Assembly: GCA_016213935.1 (NCBI GenBank)
Contig: JACQZG010000009.1
Coordinates: forward strand, 64,647-128,646
DNA: 64,000 nt
From: Nitrospirota bacterium
GTDB taxonomy: Bacteria > Nitrospirota > Thermodesulfovibrionia > UBA6902
Reading direction: 5' to 3'
The translations under genes and the position numbers were made by a program. The stretch's first letter is position 1, and each line of letters begins with the position of its first letter. Below the pieces are notes generated by a model, which was not told the origin of the DNA, did no database searches, and saw only the letters and a list, made by a program, of their open reading frames with translations. Of the stretch, positions 47,513 to 58,391 are shown one piece after another.

Positions 47513-50500
47513 ATGAAGCAACGTAAATTCATTATCAATAATATTGCTGTAATACTCGTAATAGGGTTTGCGGCATTTGCATCTTTTGCCCTTGACTACC
47601 CGCATTCGCCTGCCAATTATTACGATTGTTCAAACTGTCATGACATAAACAGTTCAAATCCATATTTAGTGCCTGAATGGACCGGAGATTACGTGATGCA
47701 GGATGAGGATGATGTCCCGTTAAACCATTTATGCCGTAGTTGTCATTATGACGGCGGGCCGACGCCGGCGCACGGGACGCATTCATATCTCACTTTTGGA
47801 TATACATCAGAAACGAGCCCGTACGGGCACTGGCAGGTACGCTGTACAACCTGCCATGACCCTCATTATCAGCAGCAGTTCAGCAAATACCGCACGACAG
47901 GAGATCAGTATTGGCTTGTGAAGCTTGTTGTGGATACCGTGACGATATCAGGGACATCCTCTACGCTCAAGGCTCAGAGTTCTCCGAACTGGGAAGAGGA
48001 TGTTTACAAAGACATGAAGGTGGTCCCCAACATAAACGCCAAATATCCTGTGGCGTACAAGGTAACGGGGAATAATTCAGACACATTGACGATAAAGGGT
48101 CAGGTTACCGGTGTTGTAAGCGGCAACACTGCAGCGGTCATATACGGCAAGCTTGTCAGGGCTGAGATAAGGATTGACGACATACTGAACCCGATGTCAT
48201 CAACAGTAAAGACAGGGATAAAGAAGGTGAAGTTTTTCAGGGCGACTGGCCCGAATTCCTGTGTGGACGGGGACACTATATATGACGGTGTGTGCGAGGT
48301 CTGCCACACAAATACAGATTATCACAGGAACAACGCAAGCGGAGTCCATAACCATAATATGGGCGTGCACTGCTCGCAGTGCCATGACCATGGTTTTGGT
48401 TTTTCTCACGGGGGCGGGGGCGCAAGCAGTAATTGTGTTGAGTGTCACGGCCATGACCCGGGTTACGGCGGATATACCGGCGGCAAAGGCACTTATGCCA
48501 GCCATTCGACGCATACTGAAAATGATTCAGATGATATCAGAGGGCCGAACGCTGGGTGCGGAGCTTGCCATGATACCGGCGCCATGCCGGATTTCAAATC
48601 AGGCACTGACAGCAACGGGGACGGCAGATACAGTTTGTCTGAAACTGATGTCTGTGATTCATGCCACAGTTCCGGAGGGACATATAATGGTGTAACGGAT
48701 GGAGTTTTGGGGGCAAAGAACAACTGGAGCGCTGTCGGCAGTTCCGAGAGCCTTATATATGCGGCGGACGGGAGCCTGAAGTCTGGCAAAGAGAAGTGGT
48801 GCGCCTCATGCCATGACGAATCTCCGTCTCAAATACAAAGCATCAACGCTCCCAATGTAGTCGGCGACGAAGATGGTTCATTCACATACGGCACAGGTTG
48901 GGGATTTTACAAGACGGGACATGGGCTTTCGAGCGGTTCAACATATCCCGCAAGCGGCGGCGTAACAGCAGGAGCGGGCAAGGGATGCCTTGACTGTCAT
49001 CTATCAACCGTTGCCCATACAGACGGGAATGCAAGGACATTTGATTGCGGAAACGGCTGCGACTCAACTGAATACCGCCAGAGTTATAGACTTAAGCAAA
49101 TTGGCGGGCAGGAGCCGATGTTCATTCCCTGGGCTCAGAACAACTCAAACGATGCGATAAGATACCGTCTGTGCAGTCAAGCCGGCTGTCACGACTCAGC
49201 GAAGTTCACCGACTCCGGGAATATGAACACAAACTTTGTCACTGATTCGACAAACCGCCATGTGTCTCATCTTGTCATGAATTCATTGCAATTCTCCGCG
49301 GATTATAATTATGGAAGTTCTAATAACAGCAGGATAACATGCGCCGCTTGTCATAATGTACATGGTTCTACGCGGTTGGCCATGGTGCGCGACGGCAAGC
49401 TGATAGACAGGGAGCCGGGGCTAAGGATATGGTACCGCAATGATGATCTTGTTGACTGGGACTCCAATTCACCAAATTCTCCGAATCCTCAAAACCTGCC
49501 TTTGGCTGCGAGCACCGGGATGCTGGTATCGTATAACAGTTCAACCAATTTATGTTCTCATTGCCACGGCGCGAACAACCTGACGGGTGAATCCAGAAGC
49601 CCGTATCAGAATGTAGAGCAGACACCAACACTTGACTGGGCGGGACAGCCCGGTTATGAATCAGACGGCGTCAATCCGGACAGCGGGGCCGGCGGAAGCA
49701 GTTTCACATTTAAAGTGAAATATACTGACACAAACAACGACTCTCCGACTGTGTATCAGGTATGGATAGATGAAGACGATTCCGGCGGTTACGGACTCGA
49801 TGAGAAATTTGATATGGCCGCAGCGAATCCGGGGGATGTCAACCTGACAGACGGCAAGATATATAAGTATTCCAAGGCTCTCTTAAAGAACGGCGACAAC
49901 AATATTAATTATTGCTTCACTTTCTCTGACGGGGGCACGGCAACGGGAGCGCCGGCCTGCGGCAATAATCAGCAGGTGCTGATAATCAATAATGCACCAA
50001 CCCTTGCATGGACAGAGGAAACCAACTACGCGAGCGACGGTGTTTACCCTGACAGCGGCGGGAGCGGAACAAGTTTTGCTTTCCGGATTAAATATACGGA
50101 CAAGGACAACGAGGCCCCTTCATCGATACAATTATGGGTTGATAAAAACAATAATGCGGCGTACGAGGATAACGCCGATCCGGACATTGACGAAAAGGTC
50201 GACATGACTATTGCCGCCGGAGGCGACGGTAATTACATTAACGGCGAATTATATGAAAAGGCAGTCATCCTTTCAACTGCGGGTAATCTTAAGTACCGTT
50301 ATTACGCATCCGACAGCTTTAACACAGCCACTGGAACTCCGACAGAGGACAGCGCTGGAACGGTACAGGTGACCTCAGGCGCAAATGGGCCTGCGCTTTC
50401 ATGGACAGGCGAGACCGGTTACACCAATGACGGCGTTGACCCTGACAGCGGCCCTCAGGGAGGCCATTTCATATTCAGGATCAAATATACCGATACTGAC

Positions 50501-53500
50501 AATAATCCGCCTTCACAAATAAAGGTCTGGGTGGATGCCGCTGACGCAAATATGACCGAAGTCGATTCTAATGACGATGACTATTCAGACGGCAAGCTGT
50601 ATTACGCGGACATTATTATCTCTTCAACTGGAGATCATTCCTACACATTTACGGCAAAGGACTCCAATAATACGGATGCCACTGGAGATCCGACCTCTAA
50701 TAATACTGTTACGGCAACAAACGCGGTATCCGTTGATTGCGCAAGCGGCAGTATTCAGACAGCGATAAACAACGCCTCTGACGGCGATACGATTTTGGTT
50801 GCTGACGGCGTATGCAGTGAAAATATCAATTACGGCAGCAAGAATATCACAATCAAATCCTTGAACGGCGCTGTGTTCACGACGCTTCAGGGCACGGGGG
50901 CGAATAGTCCGGTTGTGACCTTCAGCGGAGGCCAGACATCAAGCGCGTTGCTGGACGGTTTTACAATCGATAACCAGAACAGCGGCGGCACAAACGGCAG
51001 GGGCATATCCATTTCAAACAATTCATCTCCGACTATCAAAAACTCGATAGTGGCCGGCAACAGCATCAATTCCGGTTATGACGGCGCGGGAATATATATA
51101 GTGACCGGAGGCGGGGCAACCATTCAAAATACGAAGATCGGCATAAGCGGAAATGCCAACACGGCTCGTTATGGTTCCGGTTTATATGCCAGCACTACCG
51201 GCACGATTTCCATAAGTGACAGCACGATCAGTTATAACACCGGGTTATTCGGGGCCGGCATTTATTTAACCAATGTTGCTGCAGCAACGACTTTCACCGG
51301 TACGTCTATTGACAATAACTCTTCTTCACAAAGCGCGGGTGGAATATACGCATACAATTCAGCCATATCACTGACCAATTGCACACTTAATAATAATTCT
51401 GTAGGGGACATCGGCAGCTACGACGGCGGCGGCATTTACCTGAACGGCGCTTCGGCAGGGGCTGTGATTTCCGGCACTATCATTAATGGCAATTCAGGGC
51501 GCAACGGGGGCGGCATTTATATACTGGGATCAACATTGGCGACGCCATTGTCAATTACAAACAGTTTAATATCCGGTAACAGCGGAAGGTACGGCGCCGG
51601 TATATATATCACGGGCGCGGCCAATGCGTCGGCCATAACAGATTCAACTATAACCGGCAACACCACTGACCAGGGATATGCCGGGATATACAGTGACTCG
51701 CCCTTGACAGTAGCCGGCAGTCATATTGACGATAATACTGTTACGGGCGAAAGTTTTGACACAGCAGGACTTATGTTGAACGGCGCTTCGGCGAACGGGA
51801 GCATTACCAACACAACATTTAACAGCAACACGGCGCGGAGCGGAAGCGGATTTGCCGTAAGAAACGGCGCAAGTCTTATCCTGACAGGAGGCATTATAAG
51901 CGGCAACACGGCATATAGCGGCGGAACCGGCGCCATCTGGGTGGACGCAGGCTCAACGCTCAACATGTCAAAGTCAATAGTCAGGAGCAACCAGGCAGGC
52001 ACTTACGGCGGCGGCATATATACCGCAGGTAATACTGTAATCGAGAACTGCATTATAACCGGCAATATTGCTGATGCACAGGCCTACAGCGACGGCGGCG
52101 GAATTTATAACACAGGCACACTTACTGTAACAAACAGCTCAATCGCGGGGAATTATGCCCGGCGCAACGGCGGAGGATTAAATGGCGGCGGCGCTGTGAA
52201 GAACAGCATTATCTGGGGCAATACGTGTGACGCGGTAGGGCCGCAGATATACGGGTCGCCGACAGTCACATATTCAGACATCGAGGCAGGCTATGGCGGC
52301 GGCACGAACATAATTGATTCTGCCCCGAGCTTTGCCGACTTCATACAGGCAGGCATTGGCGTGCCGACAGCGGAAGGTGATTTTCATATAGCATCGAATT
52401 CTACTGCAAAGAACACGGCAAACAATCCCGACGCGCCTGCCGATGACATTGACGGCAACACTCGTCCGCTTACAGGAGGCGATCCTGCCGACATGGGAGC
52501 GGATGAATATACATCAGCAGAGTCTGAATCGCCGGTCGTAACAGCGTTCACTGCATCGTTATCAACAAGACTGCACATACCGATAACGTCATTAACTGCG
52601 ACCGATAATGTTGGCGTAACCGGATATATGATCACAACATCAGCAACTCCGCCTTCTGCGATCGGTGAAGTCTGGCTGTCTTCTGCGCCGGCAACTTATA
52701 TTGCAGCAGCAGAAGGGACTTATACTTTATATCCGTGGGTAAAAGATGCGGCAGGGAACGTGTCAGCGCTATTTGATTCACCGCGTACGGTTGTTGTCGA
52801 CACTGCAGAGCCTTCAATTGATACAACTTCACCGGCAAACGGCGCAACTGACGTGGCATTGAACAGCACGGTGACAATTAACTGGAATGAGAATGTGGAT
52901 TGCACAACAGTTACAACATCTACAGTTACAATCAGTCCTTCAGGCGGATGGACAAGGTCGTCGTGCAGCGGAAGCCAGGCAGTATTTACTCCAAGCGGAC
53001 AGAGCGGCTCGACAGTCTACACCATAACCGTATCAACGTCAGTGAAAGACGTAAACGGCAATGCAATGGCGTCAGGCTATCAGTTCTCATATACGACTGT
53101 GCCGCCGACAGTGGCAGCGCCGACGATCGGGACACCTGCCGCATTGTCTACAACATCTATCAGATGGAATTTTACGGACAATTCAGGCAATGAGGAAGGA
53201 TTCAAAGTCCATGATTCAAGTAATACGGTAAAGGCGAGTTCGGCAACCCCGAACTTATCATATCTTGATGAGACAGGGCTTACAGCCAATACACAATATA
53301 CGAGACATGTACATGCCTACAAGACAGGAGAAGATTCGCTTGGCAGCGGTAATGCATCGACATACACACTGCCTGCTACTCCGAATGTGACCGCCGACAA
53401 GACTGTATCGATATGGTACAGCACGACGGATGTTGTGTTTACGAACGCGGCAGGATTCGGCGCAGGAGGAGTTCAGTATTACCGCTATGTTTGGGACAAT

Positions 53501-53641
53501 AATACGACATGCTCCTTCAATGATACTGAAACGCAATGGACCACAGGCACTTTGACAAAGACATCAACATCAACCGGCAGCTGGTACCTGCACGTGAAAT
53601 CCTATAATGCGGGCAACATTGCAAACGGCACTCGGGATTAA
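47513..53641 (+). CDS. Giant secreted multiheme cytochrome with Ig-like and beta-helix domains (ends at an early stop)
   Basis: 2042 residues up to a TAA at 53639. After a signal peptide (1-27) there are 12 CXXCH motifs and one CX4CH (CSQAGCH) to about residue 685; the first 280 residues are a near copy of the preceding gene. Then come three repeats that start near 706, 830 and 961 (pattern W-x-x-x-x-x-Y-x-x-D-G-V-x-P-D-S-G), a parallel beta-helix (about 1076-1660, GGGIY-type rungs, ending DMGADE), an Ig-like domain, a Big_5-like domain (about 1768-1862) and a fibronectin-like part. The same frame continues past the stop for 692 codons with more of the same domains, so this is probably a truncated allele of a 2,735-codon gene. 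Confidence 0.82.
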   Translation: MKQRKFIINNIAVILVIGFAAFASFALDYPHSPANYYDCSNCHDINSSNPYLVPEWTGDYVMQDEDDVPLNHLCRSCHYDGGPTPAHGTHSYLTFGYTSETSPYGHWQVRCTTCHDPHYQQQFSKYRTTGDQYWLVKLVVDTVTISGTSSTLKAQSSPNWEEDVYKDMKVVPNINAKYPVAYKVTGNNSDTLTIKGQVTGVVSGNTAAVIYGKLVRAEIRIDDILNPMSSTVKTGIKKVKFFRATGPNSCVDGDTIYDGVCEVCHTNTDYHRNNASGVHNHNMGVHCSQCHDHGFGFSHGGGGASSNCVECHGHDPGYGGYTGGKGTYASHSTHTENDSDDIRGPNAGCGACHDTGAMPDFKSGTDSNGDGRYSLSETDVCDSCHSSGGTYNGVTDGVLGAKNNWSAVGSSESLIYAADGSLKSGKEKWCASCHDESPSQIQSINAPNVVGDEDGSFTYGTGWGFYKTGHGLSSGSTYPASGGVTAGAGKGCLDCHLSTVAHTDGNARTFDCGNGCDSTEYRQSYRLKQIGGQEPMFIPWAQNNSNDAIRYRLCSQAGCHDSAKFTDSGNMNTNFVTDSTNRHVSHLVMNSLQFSADYNYGSSNNSRITCAACHNVHGSTRLAMVRDGKLIDREPGLRIWYRNDDLVDWDSNSPNSPNPQNLPLAASTGMLVSYNSSTNLCSHCHGANNLTGESRSPYQNVEQTPTLDWAGQPGYESDGVNPDSGAGGSSFTFKVKYTDTNNDSPTVYQVWIDEDDSGGYGLDEKFDMAAANPGDVNLTDGKIYKYSKALLKNGDNNINYCFTFSDGGTATGAPACGNNQQVLIINNAPTLAWTEETNYASDGVYPDSGGSGTSFAFRIKYTDKDNEAPSSIQLWVDKNNNAAYEDNADPDIDEKVDMTIAAGGDGNYINGELYEKAVILSTAGNLKYRYYASDSFNTATGTPTEDSAGTVQVTSGANGPALSWTGETGYTNDGVDPDSGPQGGHFIFRIKYTDTDNNPPSQIKVWVDAADANMTEVDSNDDDYSDGKLYYADIIISSTGDHSYTFTAKDSNNTDATGDPTSNNTVTATNAVSVDCASGSIQTAINNASDGDTILVADGVCSENINYGSKNITIKSLNGAVFTTLQGTGANSPVVTFSGGQTSSALLDGFTIDNQNSGGTNGRGISISNNSSPTIKNSIVAGNSINSGYDGAGIYIVTGGGATIQNTKIGISGNANTARYGSGLYASTTGTISISDSTISYNTGLFGAGIYLTNVAAATTFTGTSIDNNSSSQSAGGIYAYNSAISLTNCTLNNNSVGDIGSYDGGGIYLNGASAGAVISGTIINGNSGRNGGGIYILGSTLATPLSITNSLISGNSGRYGAGIYITGAANASAITDSTITGNTTDQGYAGIYSDSPLTVAGSHIDDNTVTGESFDTAGLMLNGASANGSITNTTFNSNTARSGSGFAVRNGASLILTGGIISGNTAYSGGTGAIWVDAGSTLNMSKSIVRSNQAGTYGGGIYTAGNTVIENCIITGNIADAQAYSDGGGIYNTGTLTVTNSSIAGNYARRNGGGLNGGGAVKNSIIWGNTCDAVGPQIYGSPTVTYSDIEAGYGGGTNIIDSAPSFADFIQAGIGVPTAEGDFHIASNSTAKNTANNPDAPADDIDGNTRPLTGGDPADMGADEYTSAESESPVVTAFTASLSTRLHIPITSLTATDNVGVTGYMITTSATPPSAIGEVWLSSAPATYIAAAEGTYTLYPWVKDAAGNVSALFDSPRTVVVDTAEPSIDTTSPANGATDVALNSTVTINWNENVDCTTVTTSTVTISPSGGWTRSSCSGSQAVFTPSGQSGSTVYTITVSTSVKDVNGNAMASGYQFSYTTVPPTVAAPTIGTPAALSTTSIRWNFTDNSGNEEGFKVHDSSNTVKASSATPNLSYLDETGLTANTQYTRHVHAYKTGEDSLGSGNASTYTLPATPNVTADKTVSIWYSTTDVVFTNAAGFGAGGVQYYRYVWDNNTTCSFNDTETQWTTGTLTKTSTSTGSWYLHVKSYNAGNIANGTRD

Positions 53642-55720
53642 GGCCCCTATAATTATGACAACACTCCCCTGACAGTCAGCTCTACGATATCGTCCAACGG
53701 CGTGACAGGCGTATCGCTTAACAGCAATGTGACAATCAACTGGAGTGAGAACGTTGACTGCACGACAGTCAACACTACCAATATAACCATGAGCGCGGGA
53801 GGATGGGCGTTGTCAAGCTGCTCAGGAAGCCAGGCCGTTTTCACGACAAGCGGCCAGAATAATTCTACGACATATAGGGTAACGGTATCTGCCAATGTAA
53901 AAGAAGCGAATGGCAGGCCTATGCCGTCGGGTTATGAGTTCTCATACACAACGACGGACGGAGCCGCGAATAATGCCCCTGCGCTTAACTGGGCTTTATC
54001 GACCGCTTGTCTTACCGAGGGAGTAAGGCCCCGCACAGGAGTGATAAATGCGGACTTTGAATTCCGTGTGAAATACAGCGATGCTGATAATCAGTGCCCG
54101 AGCGCCATCACTGTGGCCGTCAACGGGACACCATACGACCTCACCAGTAACGACGGGGCGTCATGTGCGACCGGGCGTGTTTATTACAGATCTATAGTGA
54201 TAGGCTCTGCCGGTGACCTCAACTACTCGTTTGCGGCATCGGACGGAATAGATACAGCTACAGGCACGCCTACCAACAACAGTACTGTAAGTGTCATGAA
54301 TACCGCGTACAAAGTGAAGCCGTCCGGTTCAAGCTGGAGCGGAAGCAGCTGGTACACCGATCTTGCGGCCGCGTATAATGCGGCACCTTCTTCTGCCGTG
54401 CTCCTGGTGTACCCGAATGACAATTTCGCATCAGCGACCTACGCGGGCGGCCTGTATAACAATGGCGAGACAGACCGCATTCTGCAATCGGTTTGCGGCG
54501 CTGAGTTGACGATCATTTCCGGCGGAGCCACGGTTATCAGCTTATATGCCAACGACGGGATGGTTATCGACGGATTTTCCATTACAGGCGGCACTACTGA
54601 CGGCATCTACTCTAACGGTGACTCATTTACTGTCAAGAACTCTAAAATATATTCCAATGCCACAGGAATCCGCTTCAGCGCGGCCAATCCTGTCAGTATA
54701 GAGAACAGCAAGATTTACGACAATACGACTTTAGGCGTAAATTCTGTAAACAACACCTGCCTCTTCAGCATTACGGACAGTGAAATATATAACAACGGTT
54801 CAGGCGCTGCAAACGGCGCTGCCGTTTCAGTTACGGGCGGAAGCACGCATACTATTACAAGAACGTCCATTACCGGCAATACGGCAACCGGTCACGGCGC
54901 AGCGGTTTATATGAACGCCGGCGGCATCACAATCGAGGACAGCATCTTGAGCAATAACACGGCAAATACAGGCGGCGCGATTTACTGTATGAACTGCACG
55001 CTCACCATTGACGACAGCACGATAAATGACAATACCGCTACGTCGGGCGGCGCTATCAATTTTGTAAACGCAAGCGTGAACGCGAATATTACCGATACAT
55101 TTATTCAGGGGAATGAGGCCACAAGCACGACTGTCGGCGGCGGCGCTCTTTATATGGGCGGCGGCACTACCAATCTGACCAATATTATTCTCGCCGGCAA
55201 CAAGACCGCGTACAACGGCGGCGCTCTTTATGTTAACAGCGGCACAACCAACTGTCTCTTCTGCACCATGAGCGGCAACTATGCAGTAGGCAAAGGCGGC
55301 GGAATCTACCACCAGCCCAACAGCAGTACGACGACGGTGAAGAACAGCATCATTTACAATAACGGCGCCGGCAATCCTTCTGACTCGAATTATAAACAGA
55401 TAGAGACAAACCTCAGGTATCAATATGTTGATCTCTATAACACTCTCATCAACCAGGCTCCGGGCAGCGGCACGGGGAATCCAAGATACAGCTATGAAGA
55501 CCTCGGAGGAAATCTGCAGCCTGCCTACAATCCGAATTTTGTAACCCCGATAGCTACGCCGAGCACGGATACTCCAACGACGGCAGGTGATTTCCGCATC
55601 CAGTCAGGCTCTCCTGCTGTCAACGCCGGAAGCGCAAGCTATACTTCCGACCATGACATCTTCGGCGGTTCAAGGCCGTTGGGCGGCGGATATGACATGG
55701 GCGCTCACGAGAAGGAGTAG
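53642..55720 (+). pseudogene. 3' part of the second giant cytochrome gene, cut off by an in-frame TAA
   Basis: This stretch has the same frame as the gene before it and starts GPYNYDNTPL right after the stop. It holds a second Big_5-like domain (NSNVTINWSENVDCTTV, a near copy of the one before the stop), a fourth W...Y...-type repeat, and a second beta-helix ending GGGYDMGAHEKE, a natural end for such proteins. It has no signal peptide and no ribosome site near its first ATG/GTG, so it cannot be a separate exported protein. A change of one base in the TAA (to a Leu or Tyr codon) would restore a single gene. Confidence 0.75.
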
Positions 55721-55936
55721 CTGAGATTGCCGCATTTTTTTATTTCCCGCGGTGCAGGCTTATTTGCTGTTGTTCTGTGGGATTCGGATGTAAGACATGC
55801 CACCGCCGGCGTAATTCAGTAGGTCAGGCAAATGGGGACAAGCGGCAGTGACGCGGGCTCAGGCATAGCCGCGGAAACTTATTTGTAGCCAAATCAGTAT
55901 TAAATATGTACAATAAGACAGAGTTGTATTATAGAG

Positions 55937-56479
55937 ATGATGATGAATAGAAAGAGGCTGATAATATCCATAATATTTTTTGCGGCGGTTTTTGAAGTGA
56001 TTGCTCTTTCCGGAAATGCCGCGGCCGATTCGCTTCTTGAATGGAAGATGGACAGCATCACGGGCACGCAGGCGCCAGGGTTTACCATTACGGACCTGAA
56101 GGGCAATAAGGTATCTCTCTCGGATTTTAATGGAAAGCCTGTTCTTCTGAATTTCTGGGCAACATGGTGCCCTTACTGCAGAAGGGAGAGGCCTGAGCTT
56201 GACGCTCTGCAGGGCGAATACGGGAAAAAGGGGCTGATTATACTCTCTGTCGCCAATGATAATTCAATGGAAAAGGTGAGGCAGTTTATTGATAAAAATC
56301 CTGTCTCATTCACCGTTCTCTCTGATAAGGACAGCATCGTGACTGACACGTACGGCGTTTACGCGATGCCGACCAACTTTGTGATTGACAAGGAAGGCAA
56401 GATCAGGCATAAGTTCACAGGATACAGGAGCTGGTCTGACTCCGCGTCAAGGAAACTTCTGGACGAGCTTGTCAAATAG
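55937..56479 (+). CDS. TlpA/ResA-like periplasmic thioredoxin
   Basis: 180 residues. A signal peptide or anchor (about 1-30) precedes a TlpA-type domain with the intact redox site WATWC78-PY-C81 and cis-Pro YAMPTNFVID. Such proteins reduce the CXXCH cysteines of apocytochromes before heme attachment. It comes after the giant cytochrome genes, which fits that job, and contrasts with the CXXC-less relative at 4916-5920. It begins with three ATG codons in a row, so the exact start is uncertain by up to two residues. The gap 55721-55936 holds no intact gene; a 50-codon coding-like stretch with one stop lies at about 55740-55890. Confidence 0.9.
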   Translation: MMMNRKRLIISIIFFAAVFEVIALSGNAAADSLLEWKMDSITGTQAPGFTITDLKGNKVSLSDFNGKPVLLNFWATWCPYCRRERPELDALQGEYGKKGLIILSVANDNSMEKVRQFIDKNPVSFTVLSDKDSIVTDTYGVYAMPTNFVIDKEGKIRHKFTGYRSWSDSASRKLLDELVK

Positions 56480-56489
56480 CTTTTCTTTC

Positions 56490-56519
56490 TTGACAAATAA
56501 AATCTCCAAAGATTAGAAT
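56490..56519 (+). promoter_or_regulatory. Sigma-70-type promoter of gcvH-lpd
   Basis: TTGACA (perfect), 18 bases, TAGAAT. It lies 76 bp before the gcvH ATG. No glycine riboswitch pattern was recognised in the leader. Confidence 0.6.
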
Positions 56520-56595
56520 TCTTCGCATATCCTGCATTAATGAATAAGTTTTAAAAGATGAAATGTTAAATATCCATATACCAAGGAGGTAGAGT

Positions 56596-56988
56596 ATGAA
56601 TCCCGAAGATATCAAGTACCATAAGGAGCACACATGGGTTAAGGTTGAAGAAGGCAAGGCCATTGTCGGGATAACCGACTACGCGCAGGAATCTCTCGGG
56701 GATATCGTGTATATCGATGCGCCCGAACTTGACGCGGAGGTTGAGGCAGGGACAGAGCTGACCCAGATTGAATCGACTAAAGCCACTTCGTCTGTTATCA
56801 GCCCGGTATCGGGAACAGTTCTTAAGATCAATGATGACCTTGCCGATTCCCCTGAGATCATCAATGAAGACCCATATGAAAGGGGCTGGATCGCGGTGCT
56901 CGACATTCAGGATGAAGCACAGCTCAATGAACTGATGGATTCTGCCGAATATGAAAAATACCTTGAAGAAGAGGCAAAGCTGAAATAA
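56596..56988 (+). CDS. gcvH: Glycine cleavage system H protein
   Basis: 130 residues. The lipoyl-carrier fold is clear: HTWVKVEEGKAIVGITDYAQ, GDIVYIDAP, and lipoylation site Lys62 in ESTKATSSV, then ISPVSGTVLKIN. H protein carries the aminomethyl group between the P, T and L proteins. AAGGAGG precedes the ATG. Lpd follows with a 1-bp overlap. The P and T genes are not in the window. In this context the system may run toward glycine or toward C1 units. Confidence 0.95.
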   Translation: MNPEDIKYHKEHTWVKVEEGKAIVGITDYAQESLGDIVYIDAPELDAEVEAGTELTQIESTKATSSVISPVSGTVLKINDDLADSPEIINEDPYERGWIAVLDIQDEAQLNELMDSAEYEKYLEEEAKLK

Positions 56989-58373
56989 TGAAGATAACAA
57001 TCCTTGGGGCAGGGCCCGGCGGATATGTCGCGGCGATAAGGGCCGCGCAGCGCGGCGCGGAGGTGACGGTAATCGAGGATACCGAGGTAGGCGGAACTTG
57101 CCTTAACAGGGGATGCATTCCGACCAAAACTCTCATAGCTTCAGCCGAGGTCTTGCACAAGACAAAGAATGCGGAGGACTTCGGGCTTGAATTAAACGGC
57201 AGCGTATCTCCGAACATCCTTAAGATAATGGAGAGAAAGAGAAAGGTCGTTGATACGCAGGTAAAAGGCATCAGAGGGCTTTTTAAATCGTGGGGCGTAA
57301 AGCTTATCGAGGGCAGGGGGGTCATCGTTACTCCTGAAAAAGTAAAAGTTTCCCTCAAAGACGGCTCATCAGCAGAAGTGGAGACTGATAAAATTATAAT
57401 CGCCACAGGCTCAAGCCCGGCGCAGATACCGGTCTTTCCTTTTGACGGGACGAGAATACTCTCCAGCGACCACGCGATCAATCTTGACACAATCCCCAAG
57501 AGCCTTATCATTGTCGGAGCCGGAGTGATCGGTTGTGAGTTTGCTTTTATCTATAAAGAATTCGGTTCAGAGATAACGATGGTCGAGATGATGCCGCGTG
57601 CTGTCTCAACGGAAGATGAAGAGATATCAGCGCTTCTTGAAAGAGAGTTAAAGAAGAAGAAGATAAAACTGATAACCAATACAGGCGTTCAGAAGGTTGA
57701 TGTTAAAGCGGACGGAGTAACCGCAACGCTTTCAGACGGCAAGGCCATTGAGGCTGAGAAAGTTCTCGTATCAATAGGGAGGGCTGTAAACAGCAAAAAT
57801 ATCGGCCTTGAGAATATTGGCGTTAACACAGGCAAAAGAGGCGAAGTTATTGTCGACAGTAAAATGCAGACTAATGTTGAAGGAGTTTACGCCATAGGAG
57901 ATGTTATCGGCGGGATCATGCTTGCTCATCTTGCGTCCAAGCAAGGACTTATTGCTGCGGAAAACGCCACAGGCGGGGACGCAAAGATTAAATATGATGT
58001 TATACCTGCCGCGATATTCACAAGCCCTGAGATAGCATCTGTCGGTCTTAGAGAGCATCAGGTTAAAGAAAAAGGCATTAAATACAAAGTCGGCAGATTC
58101 CAGTTCCGCGCGCTTGGCAAGGCTCATGCAATGGGCGAGATTTCCGGTATGTTCAAGATAATCTCGGAGGAAGAAACCGATAAAATCCTTGGCGCTCACA
58201 TAATAGGCCCGCATGCCTCGGATTTAATTCATGAGGTTGCAGTTGCAATGGATGGCGGCTTGACTGTTCACGACATCGCGCATACGATACACGCGCATCC
58301 AACGCTCGCTGAAGGTGTAATGGAAGCCTCGGAAGATGTGCATGACATGGCGGTTCACTGCCCGAAGAAGTAG
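56988..58373 (+). CDS. lpdA: Dihydrolipoyl dehydrogenase
   Basis: 461 residues. The FAD-binding GAGPGGYVAAIRAAQ is followed by the redox disulfide GGTC38-LNRG-C43-IPTK, the NAD-binding VGAGVIGCEFAFI, and the C-terminal His-Glu pair HAHPTLAEGV. It reoxidises lipoyl groups, here probably the L protein for the adjacent gcvH. Its start overlaps the gcvH stop. A damaged copy of about 80 bp from its 3' third lies at 59330-59409. Confidence 0.95.
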   Translation: MKITILGAGPGGYVAAIRAAQRGAEVTVIEDTEVGGTCLNRGCIPTKTLIASAEVLHKTKNAEDFGLELNGSVSPNILKIMERKRKVVDTQVKGIRGLFKSWGVKLIEGRGVIVTPEKVKVSLKDGSSAEVETDKIIIATGSSPAQIPVFPFDGTRILSSDHAINLDTIPKSLIIVGAGVIGCEFAFIYKEFGSEITMVEMMPRAVSTEDEEISALLERELKKKKIKLITNTGVQKVDVKADGVTATLSDGKAIEAEKVLVSIGRAVNSKNIGLENIGVNTGKRGEVIVDSKMQTNVEGVYAIGDVIGGIMLAHLASKQGLIAAENATGGDAKIKYDVIPAAIFTSPEIASVGLREHQVKEKGIKYKVGRFQFRALGKAHAMGEISGMFKIISEEETDKILGAHIIGPHASDLIHEVAVAMDGGLTVHDIAHTIHAHPTLAEGVMEASEDVHDMAVHCPKK

Positions 58374-58391
58374 AGAAAGGCTTGTAAGGAT

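Noticed and set aside
53702..55720. Separate 672-residue protein gene starting with GTG
   Set aside because: Same frame as the preceding giant gene, no signal peptide, no ribosome site, and the domain pattern continues across the stop; treated as the cut-off 3' part.
56520..56595. Glycine riboswitch before gcvH
   Set aside because: The leader is only about 70 bases, AT-rich, and lacks the conserved glycine aptamer pattern.
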